Assembly: GCA_030148915.1 (NCBI GenBank)
Contig: JASBSN010000023.1
Span: 1 to 50,405, forward strand
Reading direction: 5' to 3'
Length of the DNA stretch: 50,405 bases
Source of the DNA: Thiogranum sp.
Lineage (GTDB): Bacteria > Pseudomonadota > Gammaproteobacteria > DSM-19610
The notes under the pieces: generated by a model
Told to the model about the DNA's origin: nothing
The model's input: the letters and a program-made list of their open reading frames with translations, nothing else
The model's database searches: none
Made by a program: the position numbers and the translations under genes
Shown here: positions 27,971-36,964 of the stretch, in pieces
How the letters are laid out: each line of letters opens with the position of its first letter
Position numbering within the stretch: position 1 is the first letter of the stretch

Positions 27971-28419
27971 CAGAGCGTTAATGACTCAAGCGGACTGGGC
28001 TTGTCGCCAGCCGCGTCGTCCTCCATCCAGGAGCTGCCGATGTGCTCCCAGGCTTCCTCGTTCCAGATTTCAAATTTCTTGCCCACGCCGACCAGCGCGG
28101 CGTTTTTATCCAATCCGGCAAATTCGCGCAGTCGCGGCGCAATCAGGATGCGGCCGCTGCCGTCCATTTCCACCTCGGTGGCATAGCCCACCAGCATGCG
28201 CTGCACGTTGCGCGTGCGCCGGTCGTGGTTGGGAGTGCGGATCAACTGCAGCTCGAGGTCTTCCCACTCCGGCTGCGGGTAGAGCAGCAAACAACCGTCG
28301 GAATGGACGGTCAGCACCAGCTGACCGGCGTAACGCTCGGATATAAGTGCCCGATAGCGGGTCGGCAAGGCCAACCGCCCTTTCGCATCCAGCTTGACCG
28401 AGCTACCACCCCGAAACAC
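27970..28419 (-). CDS. mraZ: Transcriptional regulator MraZ
   Basis: MraZ is a ring-forming DNA-binding protein with two SpoVT/AbrB-like domains that controls the dcw operon by binding repeats in its own promoter region. The 149-residue product has [15 protein letters not shown] at 9-23 and the second repeat [20 protein letters not shown] near 83-102, each a beta-alpha-beta half with the DxxGR motif. The start is a GTG at 28419 with an AGAGGG ribosome site. Four MraZ boxes lie immediately upstream, so autorepression is expected. Confidence 0.97.
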   Translation of the reverse strand: MFRGGSSVKLDAKGRLALPTRYRALISERYAGQLVLTVHSDGCLLLYPQPEWEDLELQLIRTPNHDRRTRNVQRMLVGYATEVEMDGSGRILIAPRLREFAGLDKNAALVGVGKKFEIWNEEAWEHIGSSWMEDDAAGDKPSPLESLTL

Positions 28420-28436
28420 TAGGCCGCCCTCTTTCC

Positions 28437-28472
28437 CCAGTTATTACCACTTAGCGCCACTTCCTGCCACTT
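28437..28472 (-). promoter_or_regulatory. MraZ operator: four direct repeats with 10-bp period
   Basis: On the minus strand AAGTGG occurs at 28467-28472, 28457-28462 and 28447-28452, and the related AACTGG (then GG) at 28437-28442. The exact 10-base spacing matches the tandem box arrangement bound by MraZ rings in E. coli and other bacteria. The boxes lie at and just after the predicted transcription start. Confidence 0.85.
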
Positions 28473-28478
28473 CTTGAC

Positions 28479-28508
28479 ACTATAGGGAGGACCGAACTGC
28501 CCTGTCAA
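28479..28508 (-). promoter_or_regulatory. Sigma-70 promoter of the dcw operon
   Basis: Minus-strand TTGACA (28503-28508), 18-base spacer, TATAGT (28479-28484). Transcription would begin near 28472, at the first MraZ box, which fits repression by occlusion. Confidence 0.75.
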
Positions 28509-28821
28509 GGCGACCGGAGGAAAATTCCTGTTGTTCTGACAATCACTTACGGTGTGCAAAGTGTCGTCAATTGCAGCCATACCAGCGGCGCATAAACTGT
28601 TTAAATTGCAAATCAGGGAGTTGGTGTAATTACCTAGACGGATGGTTAAGATTTGAGGTCGCCGCCAATCTTTTCATTAAATTTTTTTATTTAAAAATTA
28701 AAATTACTATAGGTTAAATGCACCGACCCAGTGCAGAAAAAGCGATCTGGGTGCGTGGAGGGGACGGTGAATCGAGCATGGGGCAATTCAGGAGTTGCTG
28801 AGGCAGGACATTTCCCTCGCG
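28509..28821. other. Non-coding region upstream of the dcw promoter, with an AT-rich tract
   Basis: About 310 bases without a supported gene. From 28668 to 28722 it is strikingly AT-rich (runs of A and T of seven bases and more) within a GC-rich neighbourhood. A hairpin with arms ACCCAG and CTGGGT lies near 28728-28756. A 27-codon frame from the ATG at 28719 has no convincing ribosome site. The RNase P RNA gene, found near mraZ in some relatives, is not recognisable here. Confidence 0.4.
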
Positions 28822-28902
28822 AACTCCGGCCGGGTACTCCCTCGATGGCTTAGGGTGCCGCGAACGGCGCATGCACCATCGAGGGAGTACCCGGCCGGAG
28901 TT
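28822..28902. repeat. Long-hairpin element A: conserved 27-base core inside a perfect 27-bp stem
   Basis: The arms 28822-28848 and 28876-28902 are perfect reverse complements over 27 bases. The central 27 bases (28849-28875) begin CTTAGGG and end GCGCATGCA and contain a small inner hairpin GTGCCG-CGAA-CGGCGC with one T-G pair. The same core, with three changes, occurs in element B inside an unrelated stem. Core and flanking GG/CC resemble REP-type palindromes (GGCTTAGG... and ...GCATGCACC), but the long, element-specific stems are not explained by that. Confidence 0.75.
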
Positions 28903-28983
28903 GGGCCCGACTCGGAACCGCGGTAGCCCGAACCGGAACCAGCAAAAGTTTCAGTCTTAATACAGCAGCGGCGCGGGGTGCAG

Positions 28984-29068
28984 GCGGCTCTGGACCGGTC
29001 GTCCGTTTTTGGCTTAGGGCGCCGCGGGCGGCGCATGCACCAAAAACCGACGACCGGTCCAGAACCGC
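28984..29068. repeat. Long-hairpin element B: same core in a different 29-bp stem
   Basis: Arms 28984-29012 and 29040-29068 pair over 29 positions with two mismatches. The core 29013-29039 matches element A at 24 of 27 positions, and its inner hairpin GCGCCG-CGGG-CGGCGC is fully paired. The stem sequence (TCTGGACCGGTCGTC then a run of T) shares nothing with that of element A apart from the TGG/CCA next to the core. It lies 20 bases beyond the ssb stop codon, so it may also act as an ssb 3' structure. Confidence 0.75.
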
Positions 29069-29088
29069 TTTATGCGAAATGGCGTCTC

Positions 29089-29541
29089 TTAGAATGGAAT
29101 ATCGTCGTCGAAATCGTCCGCCGCGGCGGCCGGTGCCGGTGCCGCCTGCGGGGAGGAACGCTCGCCGGCGAAATCGGCACTGCCGCCACCGCCACCGCCG
29201 CCGCCACGGCCGCCCAGCATCTGCATTTCGTTGGCGATAATCTCCGTGGTGTAACGGTCGTTGCCGGTCTTGTCCTGCCACTTGCGGGTCTGCAATTTGC
29301 CTTCAACGTAGACCTGCGAGCCCTTGCGCAGGTACTCACCGGCGATTTCGGCCAGGCGCCGGTAAAAGACGATGTTATGCCACTCGGTCTTGTCTTTCTG
29401 TTCGCCGCTTTGCTTGTCCTTCCAGGACTCGCTGGTCGCGAGAGTGACGTTGCAGACCGCACCGCCGTTGGCCATGTAGCGCACTTCCGGATCCTTGCCC
29501 AGATTGCCAATGAGAATTACTTTGTTGATGCCTCGTGCCAT
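29089..29541 (-). CDS. ssb: Single-stranded DNA-binding protein
   Basis: SSB coats single-stranded DNA in replication, repair and recombination. The 150-residue product has an N-terminal OB fold starting [20 protein letters not shown] with [28 protein letters not shown] typical of the family, a flexible Gly-rich linker (nine glycines in [11 protein letters not shown]) and the acidic C-terminal tip DDDIPF that recruits partner proteins. The ATG at 29541 has a GAGGAG site. It is transcribed away from the YajR-like gene; uvrA and ssb are near each other as in many gammaproteobacteria, but not directly divergent. Confidence 0.99.
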   Translation of the reverse strand: MARGINKVILIGNLGKDPEVRYMANGGAVCNVTLATSESWKDKQSGEQKDKTEWHNIVFYRRLAEIAGEYLRKGSQVYVEGKLQTRKWQDKTGNDRYTTEIIANEMQMLGGRGGGGGGGGSADFAGERSSPQAAPAPAAAADDFDDDIPF

Positions 29542-29701
29542 GTTGCTCTCCTCGCGCCGGGCCCCTTCCTTGGGCCCCGCTAGTGCAGTGATTGTCGAGT
29601 GACGGGAGGGCTATCATAACGGCTGATCCGGCACCTGCCCAGTGCGGAACCGACCGGCCCGGCGGCACCCGGAACCAACACCGGCGTAAGCCGTTGATTT
29701 G

Positions 29702-31093
29702 TTATTTCGTGGCGGGCACGGCAAAGGTCTGTAAAGCGGCTTCGTCCAGAGTCTGCTGATCAATTTTCAGGTAAGCCACCTCATCTTCGGCAATCACCAC
29801 CGCTTCGGCCACCCCGCGCACGGCGGTGATCTGCGCCGCCAGCCGGTGTGCGCCGGCCGGATCCTGGGGCCCGATGCGCAGCACCCGCGTACCGAGATAG
29901 CGCGGACTTTTCATGCTGGCGGCCAGCGCCAGCCAGGCCAGCGCGACCAGCGCGCAGAACAGGAACACCGCGCCCAGCCCGAAGCGCCCGTGTAACCAAC
30001 CGCCCGCGGCACCGCCAATGAAGGCACCGAAGAACTGGGAACTGGAATAGACCCCCATGGCGGTGCCTTTGCGGTCGGCCGGCGCCACTTTGGCGATCAG
30101 CGACGGCAGAATCGCTTCGAGCAGATTAAAAGCCGTGTAGAAAACAAACAACAGCAGGGCAATGGAAATGACGCTGGCATGCAGCCACGCCAATCCCGCC
30201 TCGGCCAGCATCAGAAAGACGATGGCACCGACAAATACCTGCTTCATACGCCGGTGTTTTTCCGCCTGCAGAATAAACGGAATCGCCATCGGCAGCGACA
30301 ACACCAGTACCGGCAGATATAACTTCCAGTGCTGGTCGGCGGCTAGCCCGGCCTGGTCGCGCAGGGCCAGCGGCAGCACCACGAAGGTGGCGGTGAGCAT
30401 TAAGTGCAGGCAGAAAATCCCGCTGTCCAGGCGCAGCAGTTGCGCATCACGCAGCACCGAGACAAACTGCTCCGGCACAGCCTCGGCGTCGCGGTGCAGA
30501 CGACTGATCGCCGGCGTCGGCACAATCAAAATCACGGTGGCCACACCGGCCAGCGCCAGCACCGCGGTGAGCCAAAAGATGCCCGGTACGCCGATCCAGG
30601 TATTGAGCACCGGCCCCAGCACCATGGCCAGGGCGAAAGACGCGCCGATGCTCATGCCAATCATGGCCATGGCTTTGACCCGGTGCTCTTCGCGAATCAG
30701 ATCGGCGGTCAACGCCATCACCGCAGCGGCGATGGCACCGGCGCCCTGCAGCATCCGGCCGAGGATGACCATCGCTATGCTGTCGGCGCCCGCGGCCACC
30801 ACGCTGCCAGCGGCAAACACCAGCAGGCCGAATATAATGACCGGCTTGCGGCCGATGCGATCGGACACCAGCCCAAAGGGAATCTGCAGCAGCGCCTGGG
30901 TCATCCCATAAATGCCGATGGCCAGGCCGGCCAGCGCCGGCGTGGCGCCCTGCAGATCCTCGGCGTACAACGCGAACACCGGGAGGATCATGAATAACCC
31001 CAGCATGCGCAAGGCATAAATGCCTGCCATCGAGGCGGCTGAACGCACCTCTTTGCGGCTCATACCTGCAGCGGCATCAAGGTCTTCATTCAA
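29702..31093 (-). CDS. YajR-like MFS transporter with C-terminal ferredoxin-like domain
   Basis: A 463-residue major facilitator protein. Twelve membrane helices are expected from about residue 20 to 400, with the motif A loop GLVSDRIGRKPVI after helix 2 and MLQGAGAIAAAVMALTADLI in helix 4. A soluble C-terminal domain of about 65 residues (from RVLRIGPQDPAGAHRLAAQI) resembles the YAM domain of E. coli YajR, whose substrate is unknown. The gene commonly sits between uvrA and ssb in gammaproteobacteria, as here. A proton-driven efflux role is inferred from the family. Confidence 0.88.
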   Translation of the reverse strand: MNEDLDAAAGMSRKEVRSAASMAGIYALRMLGLFMILPVFALYAEDLQGATPALAGLAIGIYGMTQALLQIPFGLVSDRIGRKPVIIFGLLVFAAGSVVAAGADSIAMVILGRMLQGAGAIAAAVMALTADLIREEHRVKAMAMIGMSIGASFALAMVLGPVLNTWIGVPGIFWLTAVLALAGVATVILIVPTPAISRLHRDAEAVPEQFVSVLRDAQLLRLDSGIFCLHLMLTATFVVLPLALRDQAGLAADQHWKLYLPVLVLSLPMAIPFILQAEKHRRMKQVFVGAIVFLMLAEAGLAWLHASVISIALLLFVFYTAFNLLEAILPSLIAKVAPADRKGTAMGVYSSSQFFGAFIGGAAGGWLHGRFGLGAVFLFCALVALAWLALAASMKSPRYLGTRVLRIGPQDPAGAHRLAAQITAVRGVAEAVVIAEDEVAYLKIDQQTLDEAALQTFAVPATK

Positions 31094-31108
31094 ACCGGGG
31101 GATTCCTT

Positions 31109-31137
31109 TTGGTCAGGGTTGCGAAACGCAGTATAGT
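31109..31137 (+). promoter_or_regulatory. Candidate sigma-70 promoter of uvrA
   Basis: TTGGTC (31109-31114), 17-base spacer, TATAGT (31132-31137), leaving a leader of about 23 bases that holds the AGGA ribosome site. No LexA box (CTG-N10-CAG) is present in the 73-base divergent region, so SOS induction is not supported here. Confidence 0.55.
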
Positions 31138-31166
31138 AGCAGGTTCGATGTTAAGCAGGAATCAAG

Positions 31167-34016
<2,850 letters not shown>

Positions 34017-34116
34017 GATGGGGGTTTTCGCTAGGCCCAGTTGCCGCGATCGCGCCTGACGCCCCGCCAGTCGGACAGGTGATGGCCCGGATGTCAAATT
34101 GCGTTATTATGTTGGC

Positions 34117-34719
34117 ATGCAACTTACCCGGCGTTTTCTCAGCACCGCACTCGCCAACCTGCTGGTAGTCGCGGCCACGGCCGCGCCGGGCAGCGACGCC
34201 AAAGTGCAGACGTTTACCGACAGCAACAGCGGGCTGCTCTCCTGGAAAGCCACCCACCCCGGTTTCAGCCTGCAGTTTATCCAATTGTTGCCCGACTATG
34301 TGCGCGCCGTCTACAGCGCCCGCGGCCTGCCCAAAGAGGCCGTCGAACTGATGGCGAGCTACTGCATTTTCGGCACTATTATCAAAAATGAATCCGACGC
34401 ACCGCTGAGTTACCGGGTAAGCGATTGGCGCTACATCACCGGCGACGATCAGGCCCATCCGGTCAAAACCAAGACGCAGTGGTTAAAGGAATGGCAGGGC
34501 ATGGGCGTGGCATTTCGCTGGTCGCTGCTGCCCGATGATCAGACTTTCGCGCCCGGCGACTGGAGCCAGGGCTTCACCACCCTGCGCCTGGCGCCGGATA
34601 CGCCGGTTAAATTACGCTACCGATGGACCCAGCAAGGCAAAACCTATGAAGACACGCTCAATCTGCGCTGCGCCCCTGCGCAGGCACCGCCACGCCCGCA
34701 AGCGCCGCCCACACCTTGA
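34117..34719 (+). CDS. Exported protein of unknown function
   Basis: A 200-residue protein with a signal peptide at about 1-23 (MQLTRRFLSTALANLLVVAATAAPG). The mature part has the segments LPDYVRAVYSARGLPKEAVEL and SYCIFGTIIKNES followed by beta-strand-rich sequence with WRYITGDD and a C-terminal RYRWTQQGKTYEDTLNLRC, ending in a Pro-rich tail. Two cysteines remain after processing and could form a disulfide. I do not recognise the family. A TATTAT hexamer ends six bases before the ATG and no ribosome site is visible; a TTG start at 34099 is the alternative. The TlpA-like gene overlaps its 3' end, so the two may act together. Confidence 0.75.
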   Translation: MQLTRRFLSTALANLLVVAATAAPGSDAKVQTFTDSNSGLLSWKATHPGFSLQFIQLLPDYVRAVYSARGLPKEAVELMASYCIFGTIIKNESDAPLSYRVSDWRYITGDDQAHPVKTKTQWLKEWQGMGVAFRWSLLPDDQTFAPGDWSQGFTTLRLAPDTPVKLRYRWTQQGKTYEDTLNLRCAPAQAPPRPQAPPTP

Positions 34720-35257
34720 TTGGCCGGCCTGGGCCTTCTCTTTGCTAGGCCTGTTGTCACCGGCCATTGGGCTGGCGGCGGGCCTGCCCGCCCCCGCACT
34801 CAGCCACGAACTGACTCGACTGACAACGCCCGTGACGGCGCCGGATTTCACCCTCCCGGACATGGATGATGTGCAGCACACACTGGCCGCTTATCGCGGC
34901 CGGGTGGTGATGCTGAATTTCTGGGCTACCTGGTGCCCCCCCTGCCGGCGGGAGATCCCCTCGATGGAGTCGATCTACCAGGATCTGCGCAAAGACGGCT
35001 TTGTCGTATTGGCGGTTAATGAATTCGAAGATGTGGACCGTGTTTTCGCTTTCACCGGCCAGCTGAATGTGTTCCCCAGCTTTCCAATTCTTTTTGACAG
35101 CGACAGCAAAGTTTCCGAAAAATACGGCGTCAAGGGTCTGCCCACGACCTTGTTGATCAACAAGCGGGGCGAGGTGGTCTATCGTGCCGTTGGCGGTCGG
35201 GACTTTGACCATGCCCAAGTGCGCGACATCGTGCGCGGTCTGCTGACCGACGATTGA
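34646..35257 (+). CDS. TlpA/ResA-like periplasmic thioredoxin
   Basis: A 203-residue envelope thiol-disulfide oxidoreductase. The chosen ATG at 34646 has an AAGG site eight bases upstream and gives an Arg/His-rich N-terminus of about 28 residues followed by a hydrophobic segment (WAFSLLGLLSPAIGLAAG) that serves as signal peptide or membrane anchor. The thioredoxin domain begins APDFTLPDMDD and holds the active site WATWC97-P-P-C100 and the cis-proline loop GLPTTLLI. Proteins of this class reduce disulfides, often for cytochrome c maturation. It overlaps the unknown exported gene by 74 bases in another frame. A longer frame back to 34535 is open but unlikely. Confidence 0.85.
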   Translation: MKTRSICAAPLRRHRHARKRRPHLDWPAWAFSLLGLLSPAIGLAAGLPAPALSHELTRLTTPVTAPDFTLPDMDDVQHTLAAYRGRVVMLNFWATWCPPCRREIPSMESIYQDLRKDGFVVLAVNEFEDVDRVFAFTGQLNVFPSFPILFDSDSKVSEKYGVKGLPTTLLINKRGEVVYRAVGGRDFDHAQVRDIVRGLLTDD

Positions 35258-35259
35258 GC

Positions 35260-35276
35260 GCCCGCCGCTGGCGGGC
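35260..35276 (+). terminator. Possible terminator hairpin after the TlpA-like gene
   Basis: Perfect 7-base arms GCCCGCC (35260-35266) and GGCGGGC (35270-35276) just after the stop codon. No T run follows; it also sits downstream of the convergent small gene at 35285 and could serve both. Confidence 0.45.
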
Positions 35277-35284
35277 AGCGCGTG

Positions 35285-35533
35285 TTAGGCGGAAGTTCTC
35301 CGCGCCACCAGGCTGAGGCCGACCAGTCCGCCCCCCAGCACCCAGAAGATATTGGCGCCGCCGAAATTGATCATCTGGCCGATTTGAACCAGTGCCGAAT
35401 TAATCGCCGCCAAGCCACCGATGCCGAATTTAGCATGGGCTGCGCCGGTTTCGGCGGCGGCCGTTGCCGCATAAGCGCCCGCGGAGGCCATGCCCAGACA
35501 GACACCGGATATTACAGTTACGAAATTTTTCAC
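35285..35533 (-). CDS. Small exported protein with a C-terminal sorting-signal-like tail
   Basis: An 82-residue protein starting at the GTG at 35533, with an AGGA ribosome site six bases upstream. Residues 1-22 form a signal peptide (MKNFVTVISGVCLGMASAGAYA). The mature part is only about 60 residues, Ala/Gly-rich, and ends with a hydrophobic helix (62-77, IFWVLGGGLVGLSLVA) and then RR and three residues. This tripartite ending (helix with G-G-L-x-G-L then basic residues) resembles PEP-CTERM-type tails, but the Pro-Glu-Pro motif before the helix is missing. Function unknown; alternatives are a small inner-membrane protein or a phage-coat-like fibre subunit. Confidence 0.7.
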   Translation of the reverse strand: MKNFVTVISGVCLGMASAGAYAATAAAETGAAHAKFGIGGLAAINSALVQIGQMINFGGANIFWVLGGGLVGLSLVARRTSA

Positions 35534-35590
35534 TACGTTTCCTTTCCTGATTCGGTGACACACGCTAATGTGTCTGCAAAATCCACACCA

Positions 35591-35616
35591 ATTAACAAAC
35601 CTTACCATTAACAAAC
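35591..35616. repeat. Two direct repeats ATTAACAAAC with 16-base period
   Basis: ATTAACAAAC occurs at 35591-35600 and 35607-35616, upstream of the small exported gene. A hairpin GACACA-TTAGCG-TGTGTC lies between them and the gene, near 35560-35577. The repeats could be an operator; this is inference. Confidence 0.4.
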
Positions 35617-35703
35617 AGATAACTTACGGGTGTTTGCATGGGTGGTGGATATGACCCAATATGGGGGCTCCCTGCACAGTCGCGGGGCGAGTATACCCAT
35701 TTT

Positions 35704-36438
35704 TTAGGATAAAGCTATAAGACGAAATTCCTGTCCTACATCCAGGGCGCACACCTGGCGGACACTGGCACCGGCCATCGCAATCTCCACCAGACCGTTG
35801 GCGTTGGCATACCAGAAAGGTGTCTGCGGTGGCGCTTCGGCAAAAGTCCGGGAGTATCTGCAGGTCGTGCCCAGGATTTCGAGCCCCGCGCTCAACGGCA
35901 CCCGATCGGCGCGCAGCCCGGTGATGGCGTTTCCGTAACCATCGATATACACGACGCGCTGCAAATCGTCCGGCCAGTCGGCTCGCTCCAGCGCGGTGCC
36001 TTCGACGGGCGCCCACTCCGGACGCTCGCCGTTGGCGAGTCTGGCGCAGATCGGCGCAAACAGATCACGGCCGTGGAAGCTGCTTGATAGGGTGGACGGG
36101 CGCCACGTCACGGTATAGGCCGAAACGTTGCGGGAGTGGCGCACGATCAGCGACAGCAGACCGTTATCAGGAGCGACGTACCAACGCCCATCGGCCTGTA
36201 ACGCCACCACGCCCCGCCCGGTCCCCACACCCGGATCGACCACACACAGACAGACCGTACCGACGGGCAAACAGCGGCTGTAGGCTGGCAGCAAATAGGC
36301 CGCGGCGCGGACGTTAAACGCCGGTAAGTCGGGAAACACATCCACCACCGGGATACCCGGCGCCTGATGATGCAGCACCGCCCGCACCTGCCCCAGATAG
36401 GGACCGTGCGGGCCGAAATCGGTAAATGTAGCGATCAT
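35704..36438 (-). CDS. SAM hydrolase / hydroxide adenosyltransferase (DUF62 family)
   Basis: A 244-residue enzyme of the DUF62 family, related to fluorinases and chlorinases, whose typical members split S-adenosylmethionine with hydroxide into adenosine and methionine. Family motifs are TFTDFGPHGPYLGQVRAVL at the N-terminus, VVDPGVGTGRG near 65, APDNGLLSL near 90, SSFHGRDLFAPICARLA near 120 and the C-terminal YIDGYGNAITGL. The Asp-His-Arg residues used by hydroxide adenosyltransferases (FHGRD with the D of VVDPG) are present, so hydrolysis rather than halogenation is expected. The start has no ribosome site; a TATACT hexamer ends six bases upstream of the ATG. Confidence 0.9.
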   Translation of the reverse strand: MIATFTDFGPHGPYLGQVRAVLHHQAPGIPVVDVFPDLPAFNVRAAAYLLPAYSRCLPVGTVCLCVVDPGVGTGRGVVALQADGRWYVAPDNGLLSLIVRHSRNVSAYTVTWRPSTLSSSFHGRDLFAPICARLANGERPEWAPVEGTALERADWPDDLQRVVYIDGYGNAITGLRADRVPLSAGLEILGTTCRYSRTFAEAPPQTPFWYANANGLVEIAMAGASVRQVCALDVGQEFRLIALS

Positions 36439-36494
36439 CCCGAGAGTATAAGGGGAGGCGGCGAATGCCGCCGCCCACTAATGGGCTTCAAAAG

Positions 36495-36525
36495 CGCAAA
36501 AGCCGGGCGCAGCCCGGCTTTTGCG
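36495..36525 (-). terminator. Strong terminator after rplQ (end of the ribosomal protein super-operon)
   Basis: Perfect 14-base arms CGCAAAAGCCGGGC (36495-36508) and GCCCGGCTTTTGCG (36512-36525) with a three-base loop, followed on the minus strand by CTTTTG. It lies 20 bases past the rplQ stop. A second small hairpin (GGCGGC-GAAT-GCCGCC) follows near 36456-36472. Confidence 0.85.
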
Positions 36526-36545
36526 TAGCCCGTCCGGTGCCGGCG

Positions 36546-36938
36546 TTACTCGCCGACCGCCTCAAACGCTTCGGCGTCTTCCGGCCGGTCAACCAGCTCC
36601 ACCAACGCCATTGGCGCTTGATCGCCGGTGCGGAAACCCATCTTCAGAATACGCAGATAACCGCCGGGGCGATCTTTATAGCGAGGGCCCAGTTCGTTGA
36701 ACAGTTTCGTCACCACCTCGCGGTCACGCAGGCGATCGAAGGCGAGACGGCGATTGGCGACGCTGTCACTCTTGGCCATAGTAATCAGCGGCTCGGCGAC
36801 GCGGCGCAGCTCCTTGGCTTTCGGCAATGTCGTCTTAATGACTTCGTGGTCCAGCAGCGAGGTGGCCATGTTACGGAACATGGCCTTGCGGTGGCTGCTG
36901 TTGCGATTCAGTTTTCGTCCACTTTGGCGGTGACGCAT
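36546..36938 (-). CDS. rplQ: 50S ribosomal protein L17
   Basis: L17 lies at the exit side of the large subunit. The 130-residue product opens [20 protein letters not shown], the family signature, and has [19 protein letters not shown] and [20 protein letters not shown]. It is the last gene of the alpha operon, 26 bases after rpoA and followed by a strong terminator. A short acidic C-terminal tail extends past the conserved domain. Confidence 0.98.
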   Translation of the reverse strand: MRHRQSGRKLNRNSSHRKAMFRNMATSLLDHEVIKTTLPKAKELRRVAEPLITMAKSDSVANRRLAFDRLRDREVVTKLFNELGPRYKDRPGGYLRILKMGFRTGDQAPMALVELVDRPEDAEAFEAVGE

Positions 36939-36964
36939 GGTTTTCTACCTAGATTGAATTCGAC

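Noticed and set aside
28719-28802. 27-codon plus-strand ORF beginning at the edge of the AT-rich tract
   Set aside because: No ribosome site, no sequence character of a membrane or structured small protein, and it runs through a hairpin.
28822-29068. Integron attC sites or CRISPR repeats as an explanation of the paired hairpins
   Set aside because: There is no RYYYAAC/GTTRRRY core, no integrase, and only two units with a spacing that does not fit CRISPR; the unit itself is palindromic with variable stems.
28500-29080. RNase P RNA (rnpB), which lies near mraZ in some gammaproteobacteria
   Set aside because: None of the conserved P4 or GAGGAAAGTCC-type segments can be read on either strand.
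31094-31166. LexA (SOS) box upstream of uvrA
   Set aside because: No CTG-N10-CAG palindrome is present; CAGTATAGTAGCAG only superficially resembles one.
36439-36494. SAM riboswitch ahead of the DUF62 gene
   Set aside because: The upstream interval is only about 110 bases to the rplQ gene, holds terminator hairpins, and shows no SAM aptamer features.
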